From contig JAKIVZ010000012.1 of the NCBI GenBank assembly GCA_022750295.1, positions 1 through 64,000 of the forward strand: a stretch of DNA of 64,000 bases, given 5' to 3'. The stretch is from Candidatus Lutacidiplasma silvani. Lineage in GTDB: Archaea; Thermoplasmatota; Thermoplasmata; Lutacidiplasmatales; UBA184. Positions 8,102-16,746 of the stretch are shown piece after piece (position 1 is the stretch's first letter; every line of letters begins with the position of its first letter). The position numbers and the translations under genes are program-made. The notes under the pieces were generated by a model, which saw only the letters and a program-made list of their open reading frames with translations, made no database searches and was not told the DNA's origin.

Positions 8102-9118
8102 ATGCCCGACGCCATCTCCGCCCAAGGGATCTCCAAGACCTACAACGGCAAGGTTCGCGCCGTCGAGAACGTCTCGTTCAACGTCGAGGCCGGCGTGGCG
8201 TACGGCTTCCTCGGCCCGAACGGGGCCGGCAAGACGACGACCGTCGCGATGCTGACGGCTCAGATCGCGCCGACCGCCGGGCACGCGGTCGTCGACGGGA
8301 TCGACGTCTTCGCGAACCCGCAGGACATCAAGCGCCGGATCGGGCTCGTCTTTCAGGAGTCGACGGCCGACTCCGACCTCACCGGGCGGGAAAATCTCGA
8401 GCTCGCGGCGGCCCTATTCGGGGTTCCCCGGAAGGAGGTCACCAGCCGGATCGACTCGCTCCTCGACCGGATGCAGATCGGCGATGCCGCCGAGCGGCTC
8501 GCCAAGACGTACTCCGGCGGGATGCGCCGTCGCCTCGAGCTCGCGGTCGGCATCATCCACTCTCCCCGCGTCCTCTTCCTCGACGAGCCGACGCTCGGTC
8601 TCGATCCCCAGGGCCGCGCCGGATTCTGGCGCTACGTGGAGGAGCTCCGCAAAGACCACGGAATGACCGTGTTCCTCACGACGCACTACCTCGAAGAAGC
8701 CGACGGGATCTGCGAGCGGCTGGCCATCATCGATCACGGCCACATCGTCGCCACTGGCACGCCGTCCGAACTGAAGGACCGGCTCGGAGGCGACGTGGTG
8801 ACCGTCCGTCCGATCAAACCGGATCCGACGCTCGAAGGGGTTCTGAAGGGAGTCCCGGGCGTCACGTCGGTCGCCGTCCAGGACGGTTCGTTCCGGGTCA
8901 AGGCCCCCCACGGGGAGGAACTCATCCCGGCGTTGGTCGCCGCCTGCGAACGGGCCGGCGTGGGCCTCGCCGGGGTCTCGCTCAAGCGGCCGAGCCTCGA
9001 TGAGGTCTTCCTCGAGTTCACCGGTCGTGAGTACCGCGAGGACGACAGTGTCTCCGCCACCGACCGGGCGGTCCGGGTCGGACAGGTCCAGCAGGCGTTC
9101 GGGAGGGCCCGGCGATGA
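8102..9118 (+). CDS. ABC-2 type exporter, ATP-binding protein (DrrA-like)
   Basis: ATPase subunit of a two-gene ABC-2 exporter. Walker A is GPNGAGKTT (about 39-47), the Q-loop is near FQES, the signature is YSGGM, Walker B is LFLDEPTLGLDP, and the switch His is in TTHYLEEADG. The C-terminal 100 residues match the DUF4162-type extension found in drug and antibiotic exporters of the DrrA/NatA kind. It overlaps the permease gene by four bases, and both follow the PadR regulator, so the three probably form one operon regulated by substrate or membrane stress. The exported compound is unknown. Confidence 0.93.
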   Translation: MPDAISAQGISKTYNGKVRAVENVSFNVEAGVAYGFLGPNGAGKTTTVAMLTAQIAPTAGHAVVDGIDVFANPQDIKRRIGLVFQESTADSDLTGRENLELAAALFGVPRKEVTSRIDSLLDRMQIGDAAERLAKTYSGGMRRRLELAVGIIHSPRVLFLDEPTLGLDPQGRAGFWRYVEELRKDHGMTVFLTTHYLEEADGICERLAIIDHGHIVATGTPSELKDRLGGDVVTVRPIKPDPTLEGVLKGVPGVTSVAVQDGSFRVKAPHGEELIPALVAACERAGVGLAGVSLKRPSLDEVFLEFTGREYREDDSVSATDRAVRVGQVQQAFGRARR

Positions 9119-9951
9119 TCCGGGAGACGGTCGCGCTCACCCGCCGTGAGCTGTTGCGGATCACCCGCAACCCGCAGGCGATCGTCACATCGCTCCTGCT
9201 GCCGATCCTCTACCTCGTCCTCTTCGGGCAGGCGTTCAACCTCGAGAACCTCGGCTCCGGGAAGATCCCGCAGGCGTACTTCCTGTCGGCGTTCCGGGGC
9301 GCTCCGAGCTACTTCTCGTACTTCTCGGCCGGGATGACCGGGTTCGTCGCCGTCACCGCGACCCTCTTCATCGGAGCGAACGTGATCTTCGACCGGCTCT
9401 TCGGCGTCCTCAAGCGGACGTCGGCGACGCCGGCGACCCCCACCGCCATCTTCGGCTCTCGCCTGATCGCCGGCTCGATCCAGCCAATCGGGCTCGCGTT
9501 CCTCGTCCTCGGGCTTTCGATCCTGCTCGGACACCTCGGCCTGAGCGGTCTCGACATCACCGCCTCCGTCACGGCCGTCGGCGCCGTCGAGATTCTGCTC
9601 GCGATTGTCATCCTCTCGGCGATGTTCGCCTCGCTGTTCCTCGCCGTCGGTTTCTCGCTCGAACAACCCCAGACGTACTTCGCGGCGGTCAACGCGATCA
9701 ACCTGCCGGTCCTCCTGACGTCGGCGGCCCTCTACCCTTGGGGAACGATGCCCCCGTGGTTCCAGAACGTGGCCTCGGTGAACCCGATCACGCTCGCGGT
9801 CAACGTGCTGCGGGAGAACATGTTCGCCGGCGCCACCGCGTACTACCCGTACGGACCCTCGATCTACCTCCTCGGCCTCTTTGCCTGGGCGCTTGCGATG
9901 TTCGTCGTGGCGACGTTGCTCGCCCGACGGGCGTTGGCGCCGAAACGGTAA
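9115..9951 (+). CDS. ABC-2 type exporter, permease protein
   Basis: Integral membrane partner of the preceding ATPase. The 278-residue protein has about six membrane helices, a cytoplasmic N-terminal helix (ALTRRELLRITRNPQAI) and the conserved ABC-2 region around FDRLFGVLKRTSATPATPTAIFG, which contacts the ATPase. The segment NPITLAVNVLRENMF near the end is typical of DrrB-like permeases. Start ATG overlaps the upstream stop (ATGA), indicating translational coupling. Confidence 0.92.
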   Translation: MIRETVALTRRELLRITRNPQAIVTSLLLPILYLVLFGQAFNLENLGSGKIPQAYFLSAFRGAPSYFSYFSAGMTGFVAVTATLFIGANVIFDRLFGVLKRTSATPATPTAIFGSRLIAGSIQPIGLAFLVLGLSILLGHLGLSGLDITASVTAVGAVEILLAIVILSAMFASLFLAVGFSLEQPQTYFAAVNAINLPVLLTSAALYPWGTMPPWFQNVASVNPITLAVNVLRENMFAGATAYYPYGPSIYLLGLFAWALAMFVVATLLARRALAPKR

Positions 9952-9978
9952 GGCGGACCGACCCATCTTCTCCCGCGG

Positions 9979-10416
9979 TTGGGGTCTGTGCCGCCTCGCG
10001 CCGCCCCGGAACCGGAGGCGGGGGAGGGGGCCGCCCCGGCAGCGGCTCGGCGTGCCTCCCTCGGTCCCGGCGGGGACGACCGCCGGGCCGGCGTGAGGCT
10101 CCTCGTGGGGTTCCTCGTCGTCGTGGGCCTCCTGAGCCTCGCCAGCGGCAGCGCAGAGGTATGGAGCATCTCGCACGGGTCGACCGAGCCGAGCGGGTGC
10201 CCGTCCGGACCGAATTGCCCGGCGGTCGGACCCCTCGGCCGGCAGCCCGGGTTCGATGCCGGGGTCCTCGCGGGGGGGACCGGGGGGGTGCTCCTCGCTC
10301 TCGCCTTCGTCCTCTGGACTCGCTCCCGGCGAGGTCCACCCCCGAACGAAGGCGCAGGAACCGGGGGGGTGGCGCCCCCGGCCGGCGCCGATGTCGTTCC
10401 GGCTCCTGAGGGGTAG
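9979..10416 (+). CDS. Putative two-helix membrane protein
   Basis: Predicted 145-residue protein with a Pro/Ala-rich N-terminal part, helices at about 40-58 (VRLLVGFLVVVGLLSLA) and 93-111 (GVLAGGTGGVLLALAFVLW), and a disordered tail. The loop between helices has two Cys in CPSGPNCP. The start is TTG at 9979 or GTG at 9988; neither has a strong ribosome-binding site. Coding status is supported mainly by clean membrane helices and position behind the exporter genes. Function unknown. Confidence 0.5.
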   Translation: MGSVPPRAAPEPEAGEGAAPAAARRASLGPGGDDRRAGVRLLVGFLVVVGLLSLASGSAEVWSISHGSTEPSGCPSGPNCPAVGPLGRQPGFDAGVLAGGTGGVLLALAFVLWTRSRRGPPPNEGAGTGGVAPPAGADVVPAPEG

Positions 10417-10474
10417 GGCCTGAGAGCCGAACTACAAGTAGGCCGAAAAATCTAGACCCGGTGCGGCGGATTGG

Positions 10475-11773
10475 ATGGCCGACCTGACCTCGTTCATCGT
10501 CGGGCTGTTCGTCCTTCTCACCGCGGCGGTCCTCGTCGGGGAGATCTTCTCCCGGTTCGGGCAGGCGGCGCTCGTCGGGCAGATCCTCGTCGGAATCGTC
10601 CTCGGACCGACCCTCCTCGGCTCCTACTTCGGCCTTACCGGGGTCAACGACGAGCTCGCCGGGGTGCAGTTCCTCGCGACGTTCTTCATCCTCGTCATGG
10701 CCGGGCTCGAGGTCAGTCCCGAAGAGGTCTACGAGACGGGGTTCGCCTCCGGACTTCTCGGGACGGCCATCTTCGTCGGCCCCTTCCTGATCGGGGCGTT
10801 CATCGTCCCGCTCGTCATCCACGGGCTGTCGTTCACGACGACGCTCTTCGTCTCGCTGACGCTCTCGATCACCGCCCTCCCGGTGATGGCGGTGATGCTC
10901 CGCGAGTTCGGGCTCACCCGGACCCGGCTCGGGGTGATGATGATGAACACGGCGGTCATCAACGAGCTGGCCGCCGTCACGACGTTCGCGATCCTCCTCC
11001 AACTCAACGCGAATGGGTTCGGGCTCTCCGAAGTCGCGATTGCGCTCTTGTCGGTCGCCGTGTTCCTCGGGACCGTCCTCTCGGCCCACATGGTCCTCCG
11101 CGTCAGCCGCGAGACCCGGATCGGTCGGGTCGTCCGGGAGCGGATCACCGGGATGTGGAAGTCGCGGAACTCCGGGTTCGCGATCCTGATGGTCCTCGCC
11201 CTTGGATCGGCCCTGTTCTCCCAGTACCTCGGCCTGACGTTCCTCGTCGGCGCGTTCTACGCCGGACTGCTCATCACCCCGGAGAGCGCGGGGACGCGGG
11301 AGCACCGGGGCATCAGCCAGGTGTTCGAGCTGATGACTTGGGGATTCTTCATTCCCCTATTCTTCGCGTTCGTCGGCCTCTCGATGAACCTGAGGACGCT
11401 CCTCACGCCGACGATCCTCCTCGCCTTCGTGGTCCTCATCGTCTTCGCCGTCGCCTCCAAGTTCGTGCTCGGCACGGGGGTCGCCCGAATCCTGAACTGG
11501 TCGCGGTCCGATTCGCTCGCGATCGGGTTCTTCGTCTCCAGCCGGGGGGCGGTCGAGCTCGCGATGTCGCTCATCCTCCTCGACCTCGGGATCTTCAACA
11601 CCGAGATCTTCACGATCGTCGCCGCGGTCGGTCTCGTGACGACGATCATCTCGCCGATCGGCGCGAGCCACTACGGCGGGTTCAAGATCGGGACGACCGA
11701 GCCGGTCGCGAGCCCGTCGCCCAACATCGGGCCCGGCCCCCGTCTCAGGGTCGACGCCGCCTCGGACGACTAG
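10475..11773 (+). CDS. CPA2-family Na+/H+ or K+/H+ antiporter
   Basis: Cation:proton antiporter of the KefB/NapA (CPA2) type, 432 residues with about 12-13 membrane helices and a short hydrophilic tail. Recognisable stretches are VGQILVGIVLGPTLLG, FLATFFILVMAGLEV and FVSSRGAVELAMSLILL. The ion-binding helix reads VINELAAV (N163-E164), where most relatives carry Asp-Asp or Asn-Asp, so a Glu seems to replace the key Asp. A TATA-like AAAAATCT (10446-10453) lies about 25 bases before the ATG, suggesting a leaderless transcript. No regulatory RCK/TrkA domain is fused. Confidence 0.88.
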   Translation: MADLTSFIVGLFVLLTAAVLVGEIFSRFGQAALVGQILVGIVLGPTLLGSYFGLTGVNDELAGVQFLATFFILVMAGLEVSPEEVYETGFASGLLGTAIFVGPFLIGAFIVPLVIHGLSFTTTLFVSLTLSITALPVMAVMLREFGLTRTRLGVMMMNTAVINELAAVTTFAILLQLNANGFGLSEVAIALLSVAVFLGTVLSAHMVLRVSRETRIGRVVRERITGMWKSRNSGFAILMVLALGSALFSQYLGLTFLVGAFYAGLLITPESAGTREHRGISQVFELMTWGFFIPLFFAFVGLSMNLRTLLTPTILLAFVVLIVFAVASKFVLGTGVARILNWSRSDSLAIGFFVSSRGAVELAMSLILLDLGIFNTEIFTIVAAVGLVTTIISPIGASHYGGFKIGTTEPVASPSPNIGPGPRLRVDAASDD

Positions 11774-11823
11774 CGCGCCCGGTCGGCCGTCGCCCCCATA
11801 TCCCCGCTGGGAGTGGCGACGCC

Positions 11824-12249
11824 GTGCCGCGCGAACCGGGGCCGCGCCGGGAGACCCGCCCCGCTCCGGTCGAGCAGGCGGAGCGCCGAACCCGGGCCCT
11901 CGAGGAGCCGCTCGACGTTCGCCCAGAGTCCGGACCTCTCGGGGTCCTCACGCTCGCGGTCCGCAACCTGCGACGCCAAACCCAGTACACCGTCTACGTC
12001 CCCGCGTATCCCGACCGGACCGGGGCGTTCTGCGGGTGCGTCGACTTTGCCCGCCGGGACCTCGGCACTTGCAAGCACGTCGAGGCCGCGTTCCTCTGGC
12101 TCGCGGACCACCCGGAAGGACGGACCGCCCCCCTCGTTCCGGGGTCCGGTCCGCGTTGGGGCGCGGTCGACCGGCGTCTGAGCTCCCTCCCCGCGGACGG
12201 TCCGTCCAGCCGACGGATCCGTCACGTAGGTTCGGCCCTCCTCGGATGA
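11824..12249 (+). CDS. SWIM zinc-finger protein
   Basis: The 141-residue protein carries one SWIM motif, C70-G-C72 … C83-K-H85 in FCGCVDFARRDLGTCKHVEA, which binds zinc and often contacts nucleic acid or partner proteins. The preceding segment TQYTVYVPAYPD is the usual lead-in strand. SWIM domains are commonly attached to SWI2/SNF2 helicases; this one stands alone. The GTG at 11824 is chosen because a TATA-like CCATATCC lies about 24 bases upstream. The N-terminal 35 and C-terminal 40 residues look disordered. Confidence 0.78.
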   Translation: MPREPGPRRETRPAPVEQAERRTRALEEPLDVRPESGPLGVLTLAVRNLRRQTQYTVYVPAYPDRTGAFCGCVDFARRDLGTCKHVEAAFLWLADHPEGRTAPLVPGSGPRWGAVDRRLSSLPADGPSSRRIRHVGSALLG

Positions 12250-12337
12250 TTCCTGGGCGGACGACCGCCCCGGCCCCCGCGCGCGCTTCCGAGACCGTGG
12301 ACGCCAAGCTCATGGTCTCGGGGATTCTCGCGAACCC

Positions 12338-12745
12338 ATGTCCGCTCCCGCCCCCGTTCCGCCGGCGCCGATGCCGTTCGCGCCTCCGACCGACATGATC
12401 ATCGTGACCACCCCCTTCGTCTCCGGCTACCACGTGACCCGGGTCGTCGGGGCGACGTTCGGGCTGATCGTCCGGTCGCGGGGACTCGGCCAGAACGTAT
12501 TCGCGTTCTTCCGGGCGTGGGGGGGCGGGGAGATCAAAGTGTACACCGACCTCCTCGAGTCCGTCCGCCACCAGGCGATCCAGCGGCTCGCGGACCACGC
12601 GAGGAGCCTGGGCGCCAACGCGGTCGTCTCCGTCGGGTTCGATACCTCGGAGATGGCGGGAATGATGACCGAGGTGATGGCCTATGGAACGGCCGTCGTC
12701 GTCCAGCCCGACACGACCCCGGCTCAGGCCGTCTCGCTCCACTGA
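12338..12745 (+). CDS. UPF0145 (YbjQ-like) protein
   Basis: Small protein of the YbjQ/UPF0145 family, which forms pentameric beta-rich rings and whose role is unsettled (heavy-metal binding has been suggested). Family motifs are VTTPFVSGYHVTRVVG, VRSRGLGQN, LGANAVVSVGFDTSE and TEVMAYGTAVVV. Relatives usually start near MIIVTT (codon 20 here), so the 19-residue Pro-rich lead may be real or the start may be at 12395. The upstream 90 bases show no strong TATA. Confidence 0.87.
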   Translation: MSAPAPVPPAPMPFAPPTDMIIVTTPFVSGYHVTRVVGATFGLIVRSRGLGQNVFAFFRAWGGGEIKVYTDLLESVRHQAIQRLADHARSLGANAVVSVGFDTSEMAGMMTEVMAYGTAVVVQPDTTPAQAVSLH

Positions 12746-12890
12746 ACCGGTCCAGCCCCAAGGGGACCCCGATTCGACGCTCCAACGTCGGGGCGATCGC
12801 CGGCTGGCGGCCGGGTTCACGGTTCCCGTGGTCAGAAAAACACCGCGCGTCGCGGGGGAAGAGGTTGGATCCGCTTCGGACCGGGCGGCC

Positions 12891-14606
12891 CTACGTGCTA
12901 CTCATTCCGGGAGCGCCCTTGAGCGCCCGGACTTTGTAGTACTCGGGGTCGACGACGACCTCGCCGTTGATGCCCATCGTCTCGATGGTCTTCAGCGCCG
13001 CGACGCCGCTCGAGCTCTTGGCCTTCTGCCACTCGGGGATCGGGATCGAGAACTTCTTCTCGACTTCGGTCCGGTAGATGGGGCCGGAGTTGTACGAGCA
13101 GAACGGAATGATCCGTCCGTCGGGCACCGAGTAGTGGATGTCGCACCGCATCAGGCGCTGGATGTCGTAGTCGTACGCATCCTGGAAGTGCATGTTCCCC
13201 AGGTACATCGTGCGCCAGGTGAACTTCGCGAGCGCTTCCTTGTTCCCCTCGGTGAAGATCGAGGCGATCAGCCGGACGCAGTTCTTCTCGTTGATCCCTT
13301 CCGGCGCCTTTTGGAAGTCGAAGTACTTGGCGACGTCGTGGAGGAGCTTCGCTCCCGCCACGGCCGTCCGGACGCGGGCGAACCGGGCGTCCCGGTACTT
13401 CTCGATCATCGCTTCGACGTTCTCGAAGAACCCGTCGACGTCCATGAACCGCGGCAGCGGCGTGATCTTCTGCCCGTCCTGGCTGATGAAGGCGAACGTC
13501 GCACAGCCGCACCCGGGGTGCGTCGTGAGCGTCATCTTCTCCTCGCCGTGGATGATCGAGGCGAGCTCGGAGATCGGAGCGACCGACGGCACGGGGAAGA
13601 AGTCCGACTTCTCGAACGGTCCGTCCGTGCAGAGGATCCGGACGAGGTCCGACTGGGTGAACCGCATCTGGAACCGGTCCTTGTCGGGGATCCGCGCGGT
13701 CAGGGCGACCGGCTGGAAGTTGACACCGCGGACGACGTCAATGTTGTCGATCGCGAACTTGACGGTCGGCCAGATCTCCTTCTCGTTGAATCCGCCGACG
13801 AGGGTCGGAACGAGCACGACACTGAGCGGCTTGTCCGGCTTCCCCTGGGCGAGCTCCGCGGGGGACGTGTGGGTCTCCCGGGCCGCCTGGATCGCCTTCT
13901 GCTTGACCTTCAGGAGAGGAACTCCACGGACCTTCCGGTAGATCTCATCGTCCAGACCGTCGAACTGCAGGTAGAGGGTGTGGAGGCCGTTCTCCCGGCA
14001 CGCCTGGGCGAAGCCGGGCTCGTTGGCGACCCGGATCCCGTTCGTGGCGACCTGGACCTGCTTGAACCCGAGGTCCCGGGCCATGCTGCAGGCGTCGAGG
14101 AAGAGCGGGCTGAGCGTCGGTTCCCCACCGGAGAACTGGACGGCGACCGCGCCGACCGGCTTCTGCTCCCGGAGCGTCTTCAGCATGAAGTGGATCTGCT
14201 CGCGGGTCGGCTCGTACACGTAGCCGGCGGCGTTGGCGTTCGCGAAGCAGACCGGGCACTTCAGGTTGCACCGGTTCGTGAGGTCCATCAGGGCGAGTCC
14301 CGTGTGGGATTTGTGGTGGCTGCACATTCCGCAGGTCGTCGGGCAGCCGCGGAACTTGTCGTAGTACGGGTTCTCGTAGCCGACGCCGTCGTGGGCGTAC
14401 ACTTCCATCCGGAGATAGAAGTCGACGTCGTTCGAGATGATGTCCCAGAAGTAGCCGTGCACGCGGCACGTCTTCTCCATGATGACGCGGTTGTCCTTCT
14501 CCCGGACGACCGCGGGAATCACCTTGATGCACTCCGGGCAGACGCTGGCCGTCTTACGGGGCAGCCCGCGCGGGGCCTGGAACTCCTTCATGACTCGGGC
14601 CGGCAT
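12891..14606 (-). CDS. tes: Radical SAM tetraether lipid synthase (Tes)
   Basis: Homologue of MJ0619/Tes, the radical S-adenosylmethionine enzyme that joins two archaeol-type diether lipids through biphytanyl chains to give membrane-spanning tetraethers (GDGTs). Cys groups are in family order: C23/C26 and C47 in an N-terminal metal site, C88/C92/C95 in GCPTTCGMC, then the radical SAM triplet C113, C117, C120 in RCNLKCPVCF. A HPGCGC pair lies further on. GGEPTLSP is the SAM-binding strand. The 571-residue length fits. ATG at 14606 begins MPARVMKEF. A TATA-like element (minus-strand GTTATGTA, about 14671-14678) suggests a leader of about 40 bases. Confidence 0.9.
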   Translation of the reverse strand: MPARVMKEFQAPRGLPRKTASVCPECIKVIPAVVREKDNRVIMEKTCRVHGYFWDIISNDVDFYLRMEVYAHDGVGYENPYYDKFRGCPTTCGMCSHHKSHTGLALMDLTNRCNLKCPVCFANANAAGYVYEPTREQIHFMLKTLREQKPVGAVAVQFSGGEPTLSPLFLDACSMARDLGFKQVQVATNGIRVANEPGFAQACRENGLHTLYLQFDGLDDEIYRKVRGVPLLKVKQKAIQAARETHTSPAELAQGKPDKPLSVVLVPTLVGGFNEKEIWPTVKFAIDNIDVVRGVNFQPVALTARIPDKDRFQMRFTQSDLVRILCTDGPFEKSDFFPVPSVAPISELASIIHGEEKMTLTTHPGCGCATFAFISQDGQKITPLPRFMDVDGFFENVEAMIEKYRDARFARVRTAVAGAKLLHDVAKYFDFQKAPEGINEKNCVRLIASIFTEGNKEALAKFTWRTMYLGNMHFQDAYDYDIQRLMRCDIHYSVPDGRIIPFCSYNSGPIYRTEVEKKFSIPIPEWQKAKSSSGVAALKTIETMGINGEVVVDPEYYKVRALKGAPGMSST

Positions 14607-14682
14607 TCTCTGTTCCTCTTTTCTGACCCTTCCGCAAGCGGGGGTCTTGCTCGGCCCACCATCTCCATGGTACATAACCCTC

Positions 14683-14703
14683 CTGTCGCCTTGGTCGCGA
14701 CAG
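14683..14703. promoter_or_regulatory. Small palindrome upstream of tes TATA
   Basis: Inverted repeat CTGTCGC-N7-GCGACAG, just upstream of the TATA-like element of tes on the minus strand. It could be an activator or repressor site for lipid synthesis, or chance in GC-rich DNA. Confidence 0.3.
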
Positions 14704-14835
14704 TACACCCCTCCCGTGACGGAGGTTCGCACGGTTTCGAGCGCTACAACCCGACGGAAGTGACGGATATCCACACGCATCGGCGAAGGCACGGTTATCT
14801 TGGAAGCCGCCCTCGGGCCGAGACGAGGACCTCGA

Positions 14836-15453
14836 ATGCCGGTGAAGCGGAAGGGAAAGCTCACGAGCCAACGTCCGTCTCCCCGCCGCGGCCCGGTCGC
14901 GACGAAGTCGGAGCCGAAGTTCGTGGGGAGGGATCCCTCCCCGGTCCTCGTGAAGTATCCTCCGAAGGAGTCGGGCTTGGGGGCCCGCCTCCCCCCCCAG
15001 CCTTCCCGCCCGATGGCCCGACCGCCGGCGCCACCGGCCGCCGCACCCCGTCCGGGCGTCGCACCCACTCCGAAGCCACTCGCAACCCCCGGCACCGCGG
15101 CCTCCCCCCCCACGACGCCTCCCTCGGCCGCGCCCGCGGCCCCGAAGATGCTGATCTCGCTCGAGCGGCCGTTCGACATCGACGAGTTCTCCCAGTTGCT
15201 CGGGGAGACCGTCGTCCGGACCGAGGTCCCCCGGGAAGACCTCGCCGAGGCGCTCCGCCGAGTCTCCGACTTCATGGGATTCGGGATCTACGTGTACTCC
15301 GTCCGGGTGAAGCCGGCGAAAGACGAGACGCTGATGCGATTCGTCGTCGAGCTCCAGCGGGTCGACTACGACCCGAACGTCGGCGACTGGGTCCCGTTCG
15401 AGGAGACCGGACGGTCCGACAGTCCGTTCGGCCCGACCGGCGGCCGGCGATAG
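14836..15453 (+). CDS. Hypothetical protein, disordered N half, folded C-terminal domain
   Basis: The 205-residue protein begins with a basic segment (MPVKRKGKLTSQRPSPRR), then about 80 residues of Pro/Ala-rich linker. It ends in a compact alpha/beta domain from about 113 onward (LISLERPFDIDEFSQLLGETV … VELQRVDYDP). Not recognised. ATG at 14836 follows a TATA-like GGTTATCTT (14793-14801) by about 38 bases. It diverges from tes and precedes a coiled-coil gene and a metal exporter on the same strand. Confidence 0.6.
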   Translation: MPVKRKGKLTSQRPSPRRGPVATKSEPKFVGRDPSPVLVKYPPKESGLGARLPPQPSRPMARPPAPPAAAPRPGVAPTPKPLATPGTAASPPTTPPSAAPAAPKMLISLERPFDIDEFSQLLGETVVRTEVPREDLAEALRRVSDFMGFGIYVYSVRVKPAKDETLMRFVVELQRVDYDPNVGDWVPFEETGRSDSPFGPTGGRR

Positions 15454-15513
15454 CGAACCTCCCCGCCGCCGCTATCTAGCCGGTCGGCATCGGACTCCCC
15501 GGAAGGAAGGTTC

Positions 15514-15729
15514 GTGGCGGACCCCGAGACGGAGCGGTGGATCGGCGAGCTGGCCCAGCTCCGCCGCGAGATCGCGGAGCTCCGGACGGAGCAGCAGGAG
15601 CTGGCCCGGGCGGTCCAGGAGCTCGCCAAGACGTTCCGCGCGCTGGCGCTCCACTTCGGCATCGCCTCCGAACCGTACCCGAAGCCGAAGGGCGCGAGCC
15701 CCCCCCGGGAAAGTCCCGGGTTCGCCTGA
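15514..15729 (+). CDS. Short coiled-coil protein
   Basis: The 71-residue product is almost one helix: charged heptads at about 8-45 (ELAQLRREIAELRTEQQELARAVQEL) predict a coiled coil, followed by a hydrophobic helix end and a Pro-rich tail. The GTG start at 15514 has GGAAGG seven bases upstream. It lies 27 bases before the CDF exporter gene and may be co-transcribed with it. Function unknown. Confidence 0.6.
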   Translation: MADPETERWIGELAQLRREIAELRTEQQELARAVQELAKTFRALALHFGIASEPYPKPKGASPPRESPGFA

Positions 15730-15756
15730 GGCGGGGCCGGGCCCGCAGGGCATCCG

Positions 15757-16746
15757 ATGGCCGAACTCTTCCACGGCGAGGCGGAGGCCGAGCGTCAGGT
15801 CCTCGTCGCCCTTCGATGGGCCATCGAATTCACCCTCGTCATCCTCGTGGTCGAGTCGGTCGGGGCGTACCTCTCGCACAGCCTCTCGTTGACCGTGGAC
15901 GCCGTCCACAACGTCCCGGACGCCGTGGCGTTCGCGATCTCGTGGACCGCCCTCCGATCCGCCGGGCGCGGCACGTCGGAGTCGTACACGTTCGGAACGC
16001 ACCGGGCCGAGGTGTTCGCCGGGCTGGCGAACGCGGCGCTCGTCGCCGGCACGGGGGCCGTGTTCGCCTACGTGGCCGTCTCCGCGTTCCTCCACGGGGG
16101 GACGTTCGATGGACCGATCGACCCGGTCTGGCTCCTTTTCGCCGCGATTCCGACGTTCGGGCTGCGGGCCGTCAACACGCGGCTCCTCGGGAAGATCCCC
16201 GGGCGGGTCCGGGACTTGAACTTTCGGAGCGTCGTCCTCCACGTGGCGGGGGACCTCGCCATCACCGCCGCCATCGTCGTCGTCGGCGTGACCGTCCTCC
16301 TCCGCCCCGGTTGGACGTGGGTCGATCCGGCGGCGGGGCTCGCCATCGCCGGCGTGCTCGTGTTCGAGGCGGCCCCCCTCTTCCGGGACTCCTGGGAGGT
16401 CCTCTCCGAACGAACCCCTCGACACCTCTCGATGGCGGCGATCGAGCGGACCGCCCTCGGGGTCGCCGGGGTGGCCGAGATCCACGACGTCCACGTCTGG
16501 GCCGTCTGCCCGACCCTCGTCTGCATGACCGCCCACGTCCGCGTGTCCGAGATGAGCGTCCGCCGGTCGATGGACGTCGTCGCGAAGCTCCGGGACGCGG
16601 TCGCCGCCCAGCACGGGATCCTGCACGCGGTCTTCGAGGTCGAGGTCGCTCCGACCCCGGCGTCTTCGGCAGAGTCGCGGACCCGTTCCCGAGTCGACCG
16701 AAACGGTATCCCTCCGTCGGGGGTCGGGGCCGACGACCCTCGATGA
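15757..16746 (+). CDS. Cation diffusion facilitator metal exporter
   Basis: CDF-family proton-coupled exporter of divalent metal ions, 329 residues with six membrane helices. The transport site is formed by H51-N-V-P-D55 in helix 2 and H162-V-A-G-D166 in helix 5. The double HxxxD set is usual for zinc-specific members such as CzcD and ZnT. The cytoplasmic C-terminal domain (HDVHVWAVCPTLVCMTAHVRV) is the ferredoxin-like metal sensor. The last 30 residues are disordered. Its stop overlaps the start of the M61 peptidase gene (ATGA). Confidence 0.92.
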   Translation: MAELFHGEAEAERQVLVALRWAIEFTLVILVVESVGAYLSHSLSLTVDAVHNVPDAVAFAISWTALRSAGRGTSESYTFGTHRAEVFAGLANAALVAGTGAVFAYVAVSAFLHGGTFDGPIDPVWLLFAAIPTFGLRAVNTRLLGKIPGRVRDLNFRSVVLHVAGDLAITAAIVVVGVTVLLRPGWTWVDPAAGLAIAGVLVFEAAPLFRDSWEVLSERTPRHLSMAAIERTALGVAGVAEIHDVHVWAVCPTLVCMTAHVRVSEMSVRRSMDVVAKLRDAVAAQHGILHAVFEVEVAPTPASSAESRTRSRVDRNGIPPSGVGADDPR

